Numbered from the stretch's first letter, positions 1 through 8,456 are shown. The stretch is DNA of 44,604 bases from an uncultured Selenomonas sp. (GCA_947167105.1 CAMVGU010000024.1:1-44604), one strand, 5' to 3'. Made by a program: numbers and translations. Notes: a model not told the origin generated them from the letters alone.

Positions 1-66
1 AACACCACGAGCCATGCCCGTTAGCGAAAAAATCTCTCCTCAAGGGAAGGCTTTTCCTTTAACGAG
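1..66 (+). repeat. GTTACTTT-element, right-end fragment
   Basis: This is the right half of the dispersed element described at 2519-2707. It begins in the conserved AACACCACGAGCC block and runs through TTAGCGAAAAAATCTC into a trailing TTTAACGAGTATAA. The left part, including the main hairpin, lies outside the window. The match to 2638-2707 is nearly base for base. Confidence 0.85.
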
Positions 67-71
67 TATAA

Positions 72-183
72 ATGATTTCGCGTTGCGAAATCTTGAACAA
101 TGGCGTTATAACTCGTTAAAACTCGTTGAAACGCTGATAGGAATGATTTCGCGTTGCGAAATCTTGAACAATGGCGTTATAAT
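72..183 (+). promoter_or_regulatory. tandem pair of palindrome-TATAA promoter modules
   Basis: Two copies of the same module lie 71 bp apart. Each has a perfect palindrome GATTTCGC-gtt-GCGAAATC (74-92 and 145-163), then TTGAACAATGGCG, then TATAAC (107-112) or TATAAT (178-183). In the second copy TTGCGA (154-159) stands 18 bp before TATAAT, a reasonable sigma-A arrangement for the gene starting at 218. Related modules lie before the genes at 9924 and 21310, where the palindrome arms have changed in a compensating way. The palindrome overlaps the -35 region, so it could be an operator. Promoter function is inferred. Confidence 0.6.
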
Positions 184-217
184 ACCTATGAAAGATTTGT
201 GGAAAGGAGCGCTTTGA

Positions 218-619
218 GTGTCATATTTTTTATTGTTGGTGTTAATGATTTTAATTATATATTTTGCCTGGGAGATGAAGCGCTCCCTGCACCGCTCCTC
301 GGTGACAAATGAGCTGGTGCAGAGGTATGCGGAGAAAAGCCTCAGCACAGAGGAGCAGGGGGAGCTGATTGCCGCCATTTATGCCTATTGCGCAAGCGAC
401 TGGAAGCTGAAGCGCATTATCAGGAGATATGGGGCTGCAGAGGAGGACTTCCTGAAAATATACAGGCGTTTGCGTGTCTGGGGAAATATCCGCAAGCGGC
501 GCCGCTATGTGCCCATATCCTCCTTTTTTTATGTCTATACACTGGAGTACCTGCTGAAGCATCCTGAGGAGGACGAGAAGAAAATGGCGTTGAAGTGCCT
601 GAAATTCTTCCATATGTGA
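218..619 (+). CDS. small membrane-anchored protein of unknown function
   Basis: This gene encodes 133 residues starting at GTG, with GGAAAGGAG at 201-209 as a well-spaced ribosome site. Residues 2-16 are a hydrophobic segment (SYFLLLVLMILIIYF) that should act as an N-terminal membrane anchor. The rest is a basic, mainly helical cytoplasmic domain ending in an EDEKKMALKC tail. No family is recognised. It lies 15 bp upstream of the M48 peptidase gene and the two are probably co-transcribed from the promoter at 154-183. The coupling suggests, but does not prove, a shared envelope role. Confidence 0.75.
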   Translation: MSYFLLLVLMILIIYFAWEMKRSLHRSSVTNELVQRYAEKSLSTEEQGELIAAIYAYCASDWKLKRIIRRYGAAEEDFLKIYRRLRVWGNIRKRRRYVPISSFFYVYTLEYLLKHPEEDEKKMALKCLKFFHM

Positions 620-634
620 GACGAGGGAGGCTAT

Positions 635-2425
635 GTGATGCTCTGGGGAGATAAACTGCGTAAAAAGCTTGTTGCCTGTGTGCTGGCAGGGCTGCTGGGA
701 ATCTCGGCCTGTCTGCCCCTGCGTGCGGAGGCGGTGGATGCCTGGGCGGTGGCAGCCCAGGCTCTGGGGGTCTATGGAGCCTACAAGTCTACTCTTTCGG
801 CCATTCTGTCCCTGGGCAACGAGCCTTCGGCACAGATGCAGTCCCGCTGGCAGGATATAGCCCAGAACGGGAAAGATCCAAATCGGCATGATGTGGAGCT
901 GGTGGATAAGGTGATGCAGCAGTTGGTTGAGCAAGGGGATTATGTCCTGAAGCCCAATTCCCTGCCCTTCATCTGGAGCGTCAATAACAGCGATAACTTC
1001 AATGCGGCCTGCTATCCCACCAATTATGTGAGCGTGAACCGTGCGCTGGTGCGGGGGCTGGAATGCGAGATTGACGAACTGGCGGCAGTGCTGGCTCACG
1101 AGATGACCCACGGGCTTGAGCAGCACAGCGCCCGCAATTATGCCAAGGCAGTGGCCCAGTACTATGGCATGGCCTTCCTGAATATGGATATGGGGCTGAT
1201 GGACTGGAATAAGCTGAACATGCTGGCCAATTATTCCATAGCCAAGAATGTGACACTCCCTACGGAGTATGACGCAGATGAGGGAGGCTTCTACCTGATG
1301 GCGAGTGCAGGCTTTAACCCCGGCGGCCCTGCGGCTGCCATGGCCCGCATGGGATATTATCTGACCTACGAGACAAGGAATGTGTTTGAATATCAGGACC
1401 CTGACCCGAAGCTGAGGGAACAGGAGAATTTCAGTGACCACCCTGATACGGATTTGCGGGAGCAGAAGCTGGCGCAGATGCTGACGGATTACAGCGCAGG
1501 GCATGTGGCTGTGGTAGGCCGCCGGGATGTCTTTATTGATGGGGGCAAGCTGCTGAGCGTGGATTGGACCCGTGAGGATTACGATAATACCGCCGAGAAT
1601 GCTTATTTCGTGGCCGGTGCCCTGGCCAAGGCTTTCCATGAGCTGAATTCTGCCGGGGAATGGAATTTTCGCCGGGAAGGGAAGGAGCTTACTTGCCTGG
1701 ATGATTCCAGGGTGAATGCCGTACTGCATGAATTCCTGAGCAGGGAGCAGGCAGGCGAGCGCTTGCAGGAATTGGTAGTGCGGGCCTATGACAATGAAAA
1801 ATACAATAATGCCAGGGTGAAGATGCTGACGGCAGCCAGCCTGCGCCGTGAAAAAATGCGCAAGGCACATGAGGATGCCCTGGCTGCGGACAAGAAATTC
1901 GTCAAGAAGCTGCGGGAGAATGCAGATGCTTACAGCGACTACGGCGAAGGGGAGCTGGCACTGGTGCAGATGCGGCGCTACTTCGAGTCGCGGAATATAG
2001 AGAATGAAGCAGAGGGCTACGGCATCAGGGGTCGGGCAAGGGCCGTGACCGGTGACTACGCAGGCGCCCTGGCTGATGCCGATAAGGCGGTAGCCCTTGA
2101 CAGCAGCAATGTCTATAACTGGCTGAACCGCGCAGATGTATACCGCATGGCCGGCAATCGCGAGGCGGCGCTGGCAGACTGCCTGCAGGCCAGGCAGATC
2201 GAGGGTGATAATCCGTACTGCTGGCTGATTCCTGCCCAGATATATGAGGAAATGGCAGACCACGAGGCGGCCCTGGCAAGCTACCGTGAGTTCTATCGCC
2301 TGCTCCCCAAGGCCTTCCGCCATATCCCCGAGGAATACCTGAAGGAAATCTCTGAGAAGGATTACAATACCCTGCAGAAAGAGAAGCAGGAAACCGGGAA
2401 GCGGCAGGCAGAAGATGAGCAATAA
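635..2425 (+). CDS. secreted M48-family zinc metallopeptidase with TPR repeats
   Basis: The protein has 596 residues. It starts at GTG 635 (ATG 638 is equally possible) behind GAGGGAGG. A signal peptide covers about residues 8-33 and ends in AEA, so export to the periplasm or surface is expected. The zinc site is H155-E-M-T-H159, with E211 in EYDADEGG as the likely third ligand, the classic M48 (BepA/HtpX-like) arrangement. A coiled charged stretch follows, and about residues 455-545 form tandem TPR-like helices (YGIRGRARAVTGDYAGALAD and the next two units). The architecture resembles BepA/YfgC-type periplasmic proteases that act in outer-membrane protein quality control. That role is inferred from family architecture; substrates are unknown. 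A terminator follows at 2430. Confidence 0.9.
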   Translation: MMLWGDKLRKKLVACVLAGLLGISACLPLRAEAVDAWAVAAQALGVYGAYKSTLSAILSLGNEPSAQMQSRWQDIAQNGKDPNRHDVELVDKVMQQLVEQGDYVLKPNSLPFIWSVNNSDNFNAACYPTNYVSVNRALVRGLECEIDELAAVLAHEMTHGLEQHSARNYAKAVAQYYGMAFLNMDMGLMDWNKLNMLANYSIAKNVTLPTEYDADEGGFYLMASAGFNPGGPAAAMARMGYYLTYETRNVFEYQDPDPKLREQENFSDHPDTDLREQKLAQMLTDYSAGHVAVVGRRDVFIDGGKLLSVDWTREDYDNTAENAYFVAGALAKAFHELNSAGEWNFRREGKELTCLDDSRVNAVLHEFLSREQAGERLQELVVRAYDNEKYNNARVKMLTAASLRREKMRKAHEDALAADKKFVKKLRENADAYSDYGEGELALVQMRRYFESRNIENEAEGYGIRGRARAVTGDYAGALADADKAVALDSSNVYNWLNRADVYRMAGNREAALADCLQARQIEGDNPYCWLIPAQIYEEMADHEAALASYREFYRLLPKAFRHIPEEYLKEISEKDYNTLQKEKQETGKRQAEDEQ

Positions 2426-2429
2426 AAAA

Positions 2430-2468
2430 GAGCAAGGTGCAGTAAAAATTTGCGCCTTGCCCTTTTTT
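2430..2468 (+). terminator. rho-independent terminator of the M48 operon
   Basis: The stem GAGCAAGGTGC / GCGCCTTGCCC is followed by TTTTTT, starting five bases after the peptidase stop codon. Confidence 0.8.
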
Positions 2469-2472
2469 ATTG

Positions 2473-2520
2473 GCATCTATCAAATGTCTGCCCCCTTGGG
2501 GGCGGACTTTTGATAGATGC
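2473..2520. repeat. long perfect-ended hairpin preceding a repeat element
   Basis: The arms GCATCTATCAA (2473-2483) and TTGATAGATGC (2510-2520) are perfectly complementary. Inside them GTC/GAC and GCCCCC/GGGGGC continue the pairing, giving an almost uninterrupted 48-nt stem-loop. It abuts the GTTACTTT-element that starts at 2519. Confidence 0.7.
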
Positions 2521-2707
2521 GCAGAAGGCAACGGTACTCCCGCGCCCAGGGATGGGCGCTGCCGCCCTCGTTCTCCAAGGAAGGGAACAAGGGCGGCGGT
2601 TTTCTTTGGTTACTTTCTTTGTCCACACAAAGAAAGTAACACCACGAGCCATGCCCGTTAGCGAAAAAATCTCTCCTCAAGGGAAGACTTTTTCCTTAAC
2701 GAGTATA
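2519..2707 (+). repeat. GTTACTTT-element, complete copy
   Basis: This is the fullest copy of a dispersed intergenic element. In order it holds GCGCAGAAGGCAACGG, a GCGCCCAGGGATGGGCGC hairpin, a second inverted pair CCGCCCTCGTTC..GGGAACAAGGGCGG, then GTTACTTTCTTTGT-ccac-ACAAAGAAAGTAAC (14-bp perfect arms), then ACCACGAGCC and TTAGCGAAAAAATCTC, ending in TTAACGAGTATAAT. Other copies lie at 1, 7986, 8215, 10498 (inverted) and 12313 (deleted). The short open frames through it are by-products of the repeat. Confidence 0.9.
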
Positions 2708-2710
2708 ATT

Positions 2711-4429
2711 TCAGAACTTAAACTTCTGCAAAGAGTTCTGCAAATCCTGGGCCAGTTGTGCCAGGGCGCCGCTGGCGCTGGCGATTTCGCCTGCGCTGGC
2801 GCTTTGCTCCTGGGAGGCGGCGGAGACGCTTTCCATCTCCTCAGCCACCTGGTTGCCCTTGTCAGACACGCTGGCGGACTTGGCCTTGATGTTCCCCGTG
2901 TCCTCCTCCACTGTCTGCAGTTCCTCAATCATGGCCTGGGCATGACTTACGACCCGGTCGGAGGCCTGGCGAATGGAGCCGAAGGTCTCCCGCAGTTCCT
3001 CCACGGAGGCCGTGCCTTCCTTGACGGCTGTACTGCCTTTGCGCATGGAGGCCACGGCATTGGCTGTATCCTTCTGGATGCCGCCGATCAGGGATGCAAT
3101 CTGCTGGGCGGCCTGCTGGGAAGCCTCGGCCAGCTTGCGAACCTCGTCAGCGACCACAGCGAAGCCCCGGCCATGCTCACCGGCACGGGCAGCCTCTATG
3201 GAAGCGTTCAGGGACAGCAGGTTCGTCTGCTCGGCAATACCGGAGATGGTTTCCACGATCTGGCCTATTTCCTGTGAGCTCTGTCCCAGCTTGTCCACAG
3301 TGGCGGCACTTTCATTGACCACCTTCTCCACGGACATAATCTGCTCCACGGCAGTCTCGATGGCCTTCGCGCCTTCATTGGCCTGGCTGTTTGAGGCCTG
3401 GGCCTGGTCTGTGACGTTGCGGGCGGTAAGCCCCAGGTGCTGGATGGCTTCCGTGGCGTGCTCGATACTGTCCATAGCGTCCTGCAACAGCTGCTGCTGC
3501 TCGATGACTGCACTGGCGGAGTTGGTGACGTTCTGGGCAACCTGCTCCGAAGCCTGGGCAGACTGGCCGGAACTGGCATTCAGTTCCTCCGAGGAGGCGG
3601 CCAGCTGCTCCGAGGACTGGTTGATCTGCTTCATCAGCTTGTTGAGCTCTATGCGCATCAGGTAGATGGTATGGGCGAGGGTGCCAAATTCATCGCCGCG
3701 ATGGATTTGCTGGGGCCTGGCCGTGAAGTCGCCATGCTGCAGCTCGTCGCAAATCTTTGTCATGTTGTACAGCGGTGTGGTGATTTCCTTGGTGATCCAG
3801 TAGATGGCAGCCAGCAGAATGGCCAGGGTCACCAGGAAGATGATAAGCATGTTGCGGGCAGCGGCGGCGCTGTCCTCGTCATTCTTTTTGTTCAGGGCCT
3901 CGGCGGAGGCTGTGGAGCCTTCTGCCAGAGTGTTGAGGTTGCTGCCGCAGGAAGTCGCGTAGCTCACATCCTTATTGTACCGGGCCAGGCCCGCTTCCTG
4001 CTGTCCCTTGGCAGAGAGGTCAACGGATTCCTGGAGGGCTTTTTCCAGATTGGCCCAGTCCGACTTGAAAGCGGCCAGGGGCTCCTTGACTTCGGGCACA
4101 TTGCCGGCGCAGGCCTCGAATTCCTTCAGGTTTTCATCCACTTCCTTGACAGCTGCAACGAATTTTCCATGGGTGTTTTGCATCCGTTGCGGGTCATCTT
4201 TGATGATGCTCATAATGATGGTCATTGTCTGGGCCGTGCGCATACCCTGGCGGATATTGCCCAGATAGCCGAGGCCCTTTACTTCCACGGCATACATGTG
4301 CTCCATGTCCTCCTGGGCCTCTTTGTTGGCTGAGTAGCCGGAGTAGCCCACCAGGCACATGCCCAGCAGGGCAATGATTGCCAGGATTAGCATTTTGTAG
4401 GCGACCTTGAGGTCGTTCATAAATTGCAT
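2711..4429 (-). CDS. methyl-accepting chemotaxis protein (4-helix-bundle sensor)
   Basis: The protein has 572 residues. The start ATG at 4429 has AAAGGGGG eight bases upstream. Transmembrane segments lie at about residues 11-33 and 192-214. The periplasmic part between them is all-helical, in the style of a four-helix-bundle (Tar-like) sensor domain. A HAMP linker (about 215-267) leads into a cytoplasmic signalling domain with the conserved hairpin tip ([20 protein letters not shown], then [16 protein letters not shown]). It should sense an unknown small ligand and control CheA through CheW. No C-terminal CheR-docking pentapeptide is seen. It is transcribed alone and converges on the M48 gene. 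Confidence 0.95.
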   Translation of the reverse strand: MQFMNDLKVAYKMLILAIIALLGMCLVGYSGYSANKEAQEDMEHMYAVEVKGLGYLGNIRQGMRTAQTMTIIMSIIKDDPQRMQNTHGKFVAAVKEVDENLKEFEACAGNVPEVKEPLAAFKSDWANLEKALQESVDLSAKGQQEAGLARYNKDVSYATSCGSNLNTLAEGSTASAEALNKKNDEDSAAAARNMLIIFLVTLAILLAAIYWITKEITTPLYNMTKICDELQHGDFTARPQQIHRGDEFGTLAHTIYLMRIELNKLMKQINQSSEQLAASSEELNASSGQSAQASEQVAQNVTNSASAVIEQQQLLQDAMDSIEHATEAIQHLGLTARNVTDQAQASNSQANEGAKAIETAVEQIMSVEKVVNESAATVDKLGQSSQEIGQIVETISGIAEQTNLLSLNASIEAARAGEHGRGFAVVADEVRKLAEASQQAAQQIASLIGGIQKDTANAVASMRKGSTAVKEGTASVEELRETFGSIRQASDRVVSHAQAMIEELQTVEEDTGNIKAKSASVSDKGNQVAEEMESVSAASQEQSASAGEIASASGALAQLAQDLQNSLQKFKF

Positions 4430-4529
4430 AAAATAATCCCCCTTTGTCCTATCCTCTTATATTATGGAGGTTATTCGACAAAAGGGGAGTTGTTCCTGCT
4501 AATTGGTTCAGAATATTTTAAGTCTCATT

Positions 4530-5552
4530 TTATTTGGGCAGATACAGGCCGACCCGCTTGCGCATTTTGGACAGGGTGCGCAGGGAAATGCGCTCCGCCT
4601 GCTCTGCCCCTTGCTTCATCAGGCTTTCAAGATAGGGGCGATCCTTGCTGAGTTCGTCGAACTTCTCCCGCACCGGGCGCAGTTCCTCGGCCACGCATTC
4701 GCCTACTGCGGCCTTGAAGTCGCCGTAGCCGTGGCCCGCGAATTCAGAAGTGATGGCCTCGAAGGTCTTGCCGGTAATGGCAGAGTAAATGGTCATCAGA
4801 TTGTTGATGCCATCCTTGCCCTCGCGGAAAGCTACTTCGGTCTCGCTGTCCGTGACAGCTCGCTTGAATTTCTTGACTATGACCCCCGGCTCGTCCAGGA
4901 TGGAGATGGTGGCGTTGGGGTTCGTGTCGGACTTGCTCATCTTGGAGGTGGGCTCCTGCAGGCTCATCACCCTGGCACCTGCCTTGGGGAAGTAGCCCTC
5001 CGGCAGCTTGAAAGTCTCGCCGTAAGTGTGGTTGAAACGGGTGGCGATATCACGGGTGAATTCCAGATGCTGGGTCTGGTCGGCACCCACCGGCACATAG
5101 TCTGCCTGGTAGAGCAGAATGTCCCCGGCCATCAGGGAGGGATAGGTAAAGAGCCCCGCGTTGATATTGTCCGGGTGCTTCGAGGATTTGTCCTTGAACT
5201 GGGTCATGCGGGAAAGCTCGCCGAACTGGGAGCAGCAGGCCAGTATCCAGCCCGCCTCGGCGTGGGTACGCACATGGCTCTGGACGAAGATGAGGCTTTT
5301 TTCCGGGTCAAGGCCGCAGGCCAGAAGCTGGGTGAAAGCCTGCAATGTCTGGGCCCGGCGTTTTGAGGCCTCTATATGCACGGTCAGGGAATGCAGGTCT
5401 GCAATAAAGTAGTAGCACTGGTAGTCCTGCTGCATCTGCCCCCAGTTCTTCACGGCGCCCAGATAGTTGCCCAGGGTGAAAATGCCGGTGGGCTGGATGC
5501 CGCTGAGGATGATTTTTTTCTGCTCCGGTGCGGAGGGGGTCTGTTCTGACAT
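4530..5552 (-). CDS. trpS: tryptophan--tRNA ligase
   Basis: TrpRS charges tRNA-Trp with tryptophan using ATP in the cytoplasm. The class I motifs are present: the HIGH-region stretch TGIFTLGNYLGAVKNW near the N-terminus and KMSKS in PTSKMSKSDTNPNA. GADQTQHLEFTRDIATRFN is typical of bacterial TrpRS. The start is placed at ATG 5552 (MSEQTPS), because AAAAGGAG lies eight bases before it; an in-frame upstream Met at 5588 has no such support. The product is 340 residues, normal for the family. It follows an unknown 132-residue gene on the same strand, 14 bp away. No T-box leader is visible upstream. Confidence 0.97.
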   Translation of the reverse strand: MSEQTPSAPEQKKIILSGIQPTGIFTLGNYLGAVKNWGQMQQDYQCYYFIADLHSLTVHIEASKRRAQTLQAFTQLLACGLDPEKSLIFVQSHVRTHAEAGWILACCSQFGELSRMTQFKDKSSKHPDNINAGLFTYPSLMAGDILLYQADYVPVGADQTQHLEFTRDIATRFNHTYGETFKLPEGYFPKAGARVMSLQEPTSKMSKSDTNPNATISILDEPGVIVKKFKRAVTDSETEVAFREGKDGINNLMTIYSAITGKTFEAITSEFAGHGYGDFKAAVGECVAEELRPVREKFDELSKDRPYLESLMKQGAEQAERISLRTLSKMRKRVGLYLPK

Positions 5553-5566
5553 GTTGTATGCTCCTT

Positions 5567-5965
5567 TTATGCTTTTTCTATCGGGCAACTGACGGTTTTC
5601 CCGCCTCTTTCTGCCACATGATGACCTTCAAAAAGCGCCTGGCTCATCCGGCGGGAAAGCTCCTCCGCTTCAGCCTCGGCGGAGAAGACCAGCCGCGTTT
5701 CCTCCGGCAGCGCCCCGCCTGTCTCCGGCAGCTCTGTTATCGCCAGTTGCAGGCGGTGCTCCTTGTCCCGGCGGAAAGAGTATTTTCCTCGCGTAGCGAG
5801 CCACTCCGTAATCATTTCGATATTCTGGAACGAGGCGTTCCTGTTGTAATCCCTGTAAATCTCGGCAGCCAGCTCCGCGGCCTTCTCCTTGGTTTCGGCT
5901 GCGCCGATGAGGGAATAAGCCTGGGAGCCGCCCTCGGTGACGAGGGAAGATACGATATAGAGCAT
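5567..5965 (-). CDS. conserved-looking small protein of unknown function
   Basis: This gene encodes 132 residues starting at ATG 5965 behind GGAAAGGAAG. The sequence begins MLYIVSSLVTEGGSQAYSLI. It has alternating alanine/glutamate-rich helices (ETKEKAAELAAEIYRDY) and short strands but no signal peptide or membrane segment. I do not recognise a family. It is probably the first gene of a two-gene operon with trpS, because the trpS ribosome site lies just after its stop codon. Any functional link to tryptophanylation is unproven. Confidence 0.7.
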   Translation of the reverse strand: MLYIVSSLVTEGGSQAYSLIGAAETKEKAAELAAEIYRDYNRNASFQNIEMITEWLATRGKYSFRRDKEHRLQLAITELPETGGALPEETRLVFSAEAEAEELSRRMSQALFEGHHVAERGGKTVSCPIEKA

Positions 5966-6336
5966 GCAAAAGCTTCCTTTCCATTTTTTACAGCTTTTAT
6001 TTTAACAGATGAGCCGTTGCTGTCAATGGGGGCACAGGCGTGTATGCAGCAAATAGACAGGAGCCCTTTTTGTTTCTGCATCTGTACATGTTTACACAGA
6101 TTGAAAAATATTTGTCCTATTTTTCACAAACCGTCCGCTGATAAAGAACATAAAAGCTGATGCAAGGGGCATTTGTTTAACAAAGAAAAACAGTTGTATA
6201 GCAAAGATGGAGCTTACCATTTTTCAACTTTGCATGTAACAGTCTTTACAATATACCGTACTTTCCTGATGCTGCATTAAGTGCTATAATGTCTACCGGT
6301 AATAAACATTACATTTTACAGAATGGGGTTGTATTT
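5966..6336 (+). promoter_or_regulatory. divergent intergenic region with extended -10 promoter for the POT gene
   Basis: This 371-bp AT-rich spacer separates divergent genes. On the plus strand GTGCTATAAT (TATAAT at 6285-6290, TGC extension) is a good extended -10 for the peptide transporter gene. The -35 position (TTTCCT, 6262-6267) matches poorly. No RNA gene, repeat or open frame is supported in the remainder. Confidence 0.5.
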
Positions 6337-7824
6337 ATGGAAGCTTCACAGCCAGTCAACCGCAGGAAAGCATTCAATATGCTGTTCTTCATCGAGTTCT
6401 GGGAGCGTTTCGGCTATTACGGCCTGCAGGCCGTACTGGCACTGTTCTTCGTGAAGGCCCTGGGCATGGACGATTCGGAGTCCTTTGTGGTCTTTGGCGC
6501 CTTCTCCGCCATGGTGTACGGCTATGTATCCATCGGCGGCTTCATAGGCGACAAGGTGCTTGGCACCCAGCGCACCATTGCCCTGGGGGCCATAGTGCTG
6601 ATGATCGGCTATGCTTTGATGGCCCTGGCCGGGGAGAACAGGGAACTGGTTTTCCTGGCTTTGGGTGCCGTGGCCTGCGGCAATGGTATCTTCAAGGCCA
6701 ATCCGTCTTCGCTGCTCTCGAAGATTTACGCGGATGACGAGAAACATCTGGATTCTGCTTTCACCATGTACTATATGGCGGTCAATATCGGCTCTTTCTG
6801 CTCCATGCTGCTGGTGCCGATTATCGGCTCCATGTACGGCCTGACCCTGGGTTTCAGCATCTGCGCCATGGGTCTCGTAATCGCCATAGGCGGCTTTTTC
6901 GGATTCCGCTACCTGGTGCGGGGGGTGGATTCACCGGCAGGTGCGCAGCCCCTTTCTTATGGGAAACTGGCGGCAGTTATTGTCGGCGTGATTGCAATGA
7001 CTTTCTTCTCCGCCTGGCTGCTGCATCACCTGGATGCGGCCCGCATTCTGCTCCTGGGCATCGGTATTTTTGTTTACGGTGTGTTCGTGAAGATGATTGC
7101 CCAGGCCCATGGCGCTGAGCGCAGCAAAATGCTGGCGGCGCTGATTCTCATCGCTGAGGCCATCGTATTCTTTACCCTGTACCAGCAGATGCCCACTTCT
7201 CTGAATTTCTTTGCCATCTACAATGTGGAGCATGAAATCCTTGGTTTTGCCATTCCCGATGCACAGATTTTCCAGACACTGAATCCCTTCTGGATTATGC
7301 TGGCAAGCCCGATACTGGCCTGGATGTACTCCCACTTCGGCGATAAAGGCACTGACCTTTCCATGCCCGCTAAGTTCGCCCTGGGCATGCTGCTGACCGC
7401 AGGCTCCTTCCTGCTGGTAGGTGCCTCCGCCGGTTTTGCCAACGAAATGGGCATTGTCTCTGCCTGGTGGCTGGTGGGTTCCTACTTCCTGTCCTCCATA
7501 GGTGAGCTCCTGATTTCCGGCCTGGGCCTGTCCATGATTTCCAAGCTGGTGCCTCAGCGCCTGCTGGGCTTCCTGATGGGGGCCTGGTTCCTGACCACCT
7601 CCATTGCCGCTTTCCTGGGCGGTGAAGTTGCGAAACTGACGGATTTGCCGGAAGGCGTGACAGATTCTGCCGTAACACTGACAATCTACACCGACGTATT
7701 CACCCAGATCGGCCTTGTTACCCTGGGCGTGACCGTTCTGATGGCCGTTACCGCGCCGCTGCTGAACCGCCTGATTACCAGGACGGATGCAGAGGATGCG
7801 GAGCCGGCCATGGGGCATGAGTAA
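6337..7824 (+). CDS. POT-family proton-coupled di/tripeptide transporter
   Basis: The protein has 495 residues when started at ATG 6337 (MEASQPVN). An in-frame ATG at 6289 overlaps the promoter -10 (TATAATG), so it is unlikely to be used. The family hallmark ExxERFxYYG is intact in the first membrane helix (E20, E23, R24, Y27-Y28-G29), where it couples proton and peptide movement. About 14 hydrophobic segments follow, as expected for DtpA/DtpT-like carriers of the major facilitator superfamily. It imports short peptides across the inner membrane. It is monocistronic, with its own promoter and a terminator at 7851. Confidence 0.93.
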   Translation: MEASQPVNRRKAFNMLFFIEFWERFGYYGLQAVLALFFVKALGMDDSESFVVFGAFSAMVYGYVSIGGFIGDKVLGTQRTIALGAIVLMIGYALMALAGENRELVFLALGAVACGNGIFKANPSSLLSKIYADDEKHLDSAFTMYYMAVNIGSFCSMLLVPIIGSMYGLTLGFSICAMGLVIAIGGFFGFRYLVRGVDSPAGAQPLSYGKLAAVIVGVIAMTFFSAWLLHHLDAARILLLGIGIFVYGVFVKMIAQAHGAERSKMLAALILIAEAIVFFTLYQQMPTSLNFFAIYNVEHEILGFAIPDAQIFQTLNPFWIMLASPILAWMYSHFGDKGTDLSMPAKFALGMLLTAGSFLLVGASAGFANEMGIVSAWWLVGSYFLSSIGELLISGLGLSMISKLVPQRLLGFLMGAWFLTTSIAAFLGGEVAKLTDLPEGVTDSAVTLTIYTDVFTQIGLVTLGVTVLMAVTAPLLNRLITRTDAEDAEPAMGHE

Positions 7825-7850
7825 GAAGCTGAACAACTGAATCTAACCGA

Positions 7851-7882
7851 GGGCCTCCAGGCAGCGATGCCTGGGGGCTTTT
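7851..7882 (+). terminator. terminator after the POT transporter gene
   Basis: The hairpin GCCTCCAGGCA-gcga-TGCCTGGGGGC is followed by TTTT. Confidence 0.8.
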
Positions 7883-7901
7883 GCACATTGGAAAGTCCAA
7901 T

Positions 7902-7953
7902 CAGCCTTCCCCTCTGGGGAAGGTGGCAGCCGAAGGCTGACGGATGAGGTCTT
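7902..7953 (+). repeat. CCTTCCCCTC palindromic repeat unit
   Basis: CCTTCCCCTCTGGGGAAGG is a self-complementary head. It is followed by GGCAGCCGAAGGCTGACGGATGAGGT. The same head and GGATGAGG tail recur at 9633, 10608, 12384 (inverted), 25967 and 29847. Confidence 0.75.
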
Positions 7954-7985
7954 TGAAGGCCAATTTAAGAGGAATCCCCGCGCTA

Positions 7986-8139
7986 CGCAGAAGGCAACGG
8001 TAATCCCGCGCCCAAGGATGGGCGCTGCCGCCCTCGTTCTCCAAGGAAGGGAACAAGGGCGGCGGTTTTCTTTGGTTACTTTCTTTGTCCACACAAAGAA
8101 AGTAACACCACGAGCCTGGCCCGTTAGCGAAAAAACTTC
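7986..8139 (+). repeat. GTTACTTT-element, copy 3
   Basis: The copy runs from CGCAGAAGGCAACGGTAATCC through the GTTACTTTCTTTGT-ccac-ACAAAGAAAGTAAC hairpin to CCCGTTAGCGAAAAAACTTC. It lies head to tail with the next copy 75 bp downstream. Between the two copies (8150-8207) there is an inverted fragment of the CCTTCCCC/ACCGC repeat family. Confidence 0.9.
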
Positions 8140-8214
8140 ACTTCCAGAGGAATATCTCCTCCCACCACCGCTTCGCGGTCCCCCGCCCCCATGGGGGCGG
8201 ACCTTTGCTGCGCT

Positions 8215-8369
8215 GCGCAGAAGGCAACGGTAATCCTGCGCCCAAGGATGGGCGCTGCCGCCCTCGTTCTCCAGGGAAGGGAACAAGGGCGGCGGTTTTC
8301 TTTGGTTACTTTCTTTGTCCGCACAAAGAAAGTAACACCACGAGCCTGGCCCGTTAGCAAAAAAACTTC
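8215..8369 (+). repeat. GTTACTTT-element, copy 4
   Basis: This copy is almost identical to 7986-8139. The hairpin loop differs (ccgc instead of ccac) while both 14-bp arms are unchanged, so the structure is what is conserved. It ends about 140 bp before the next gene. Confidence 0.9.
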
Positions 8370-8430
8370 TAATTAAATTCTAACAAGGATTTTGCCACTT
8401 CTTTCTCGAAAAATATTAAGCAAAAGGGTA

Positions 8431-8456
8431 TAATGTTCGATATATAGGTATAATAA
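8431..8456 (+). promoter_or_regulatory. two TATAAT boxes upstream of the secreted coiled-coil gene
   Basis: TATAAT occurs at 8431-8436 and again at 8451-8456, exactly 20 bp apart, in an AT-rich stretch. Neither has a convincing -35. They are probably the promoter region of the gene at 8512. Confidence 0.4.

Noticed and set aside
251..2476. 741-codon open frame on the minus strand opposite the M48 peptidase gene
   Set aside because: It mirrors the M48 gene, has no ribosome site, and its translation lacks motifs. It arises from the high GC content of the real gene's third positions.
6289..6336. Upstream in-frame ATG of the POT transporter gene
   Set aside because: It overlaps the TATAAT promoter box and would put residues before the transmembrane helix that relatives lack; ATG 6337 fits better.
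8018..8376. Several overlapping 60-150-codon frames reading FFVWTKKVTKEN or LVTFFVHTKKVTPRA
   Set aside because: They recur wherever the GTTACTTT-element occurs, on both strands, and are translations of its inverted repeat rather than genes.
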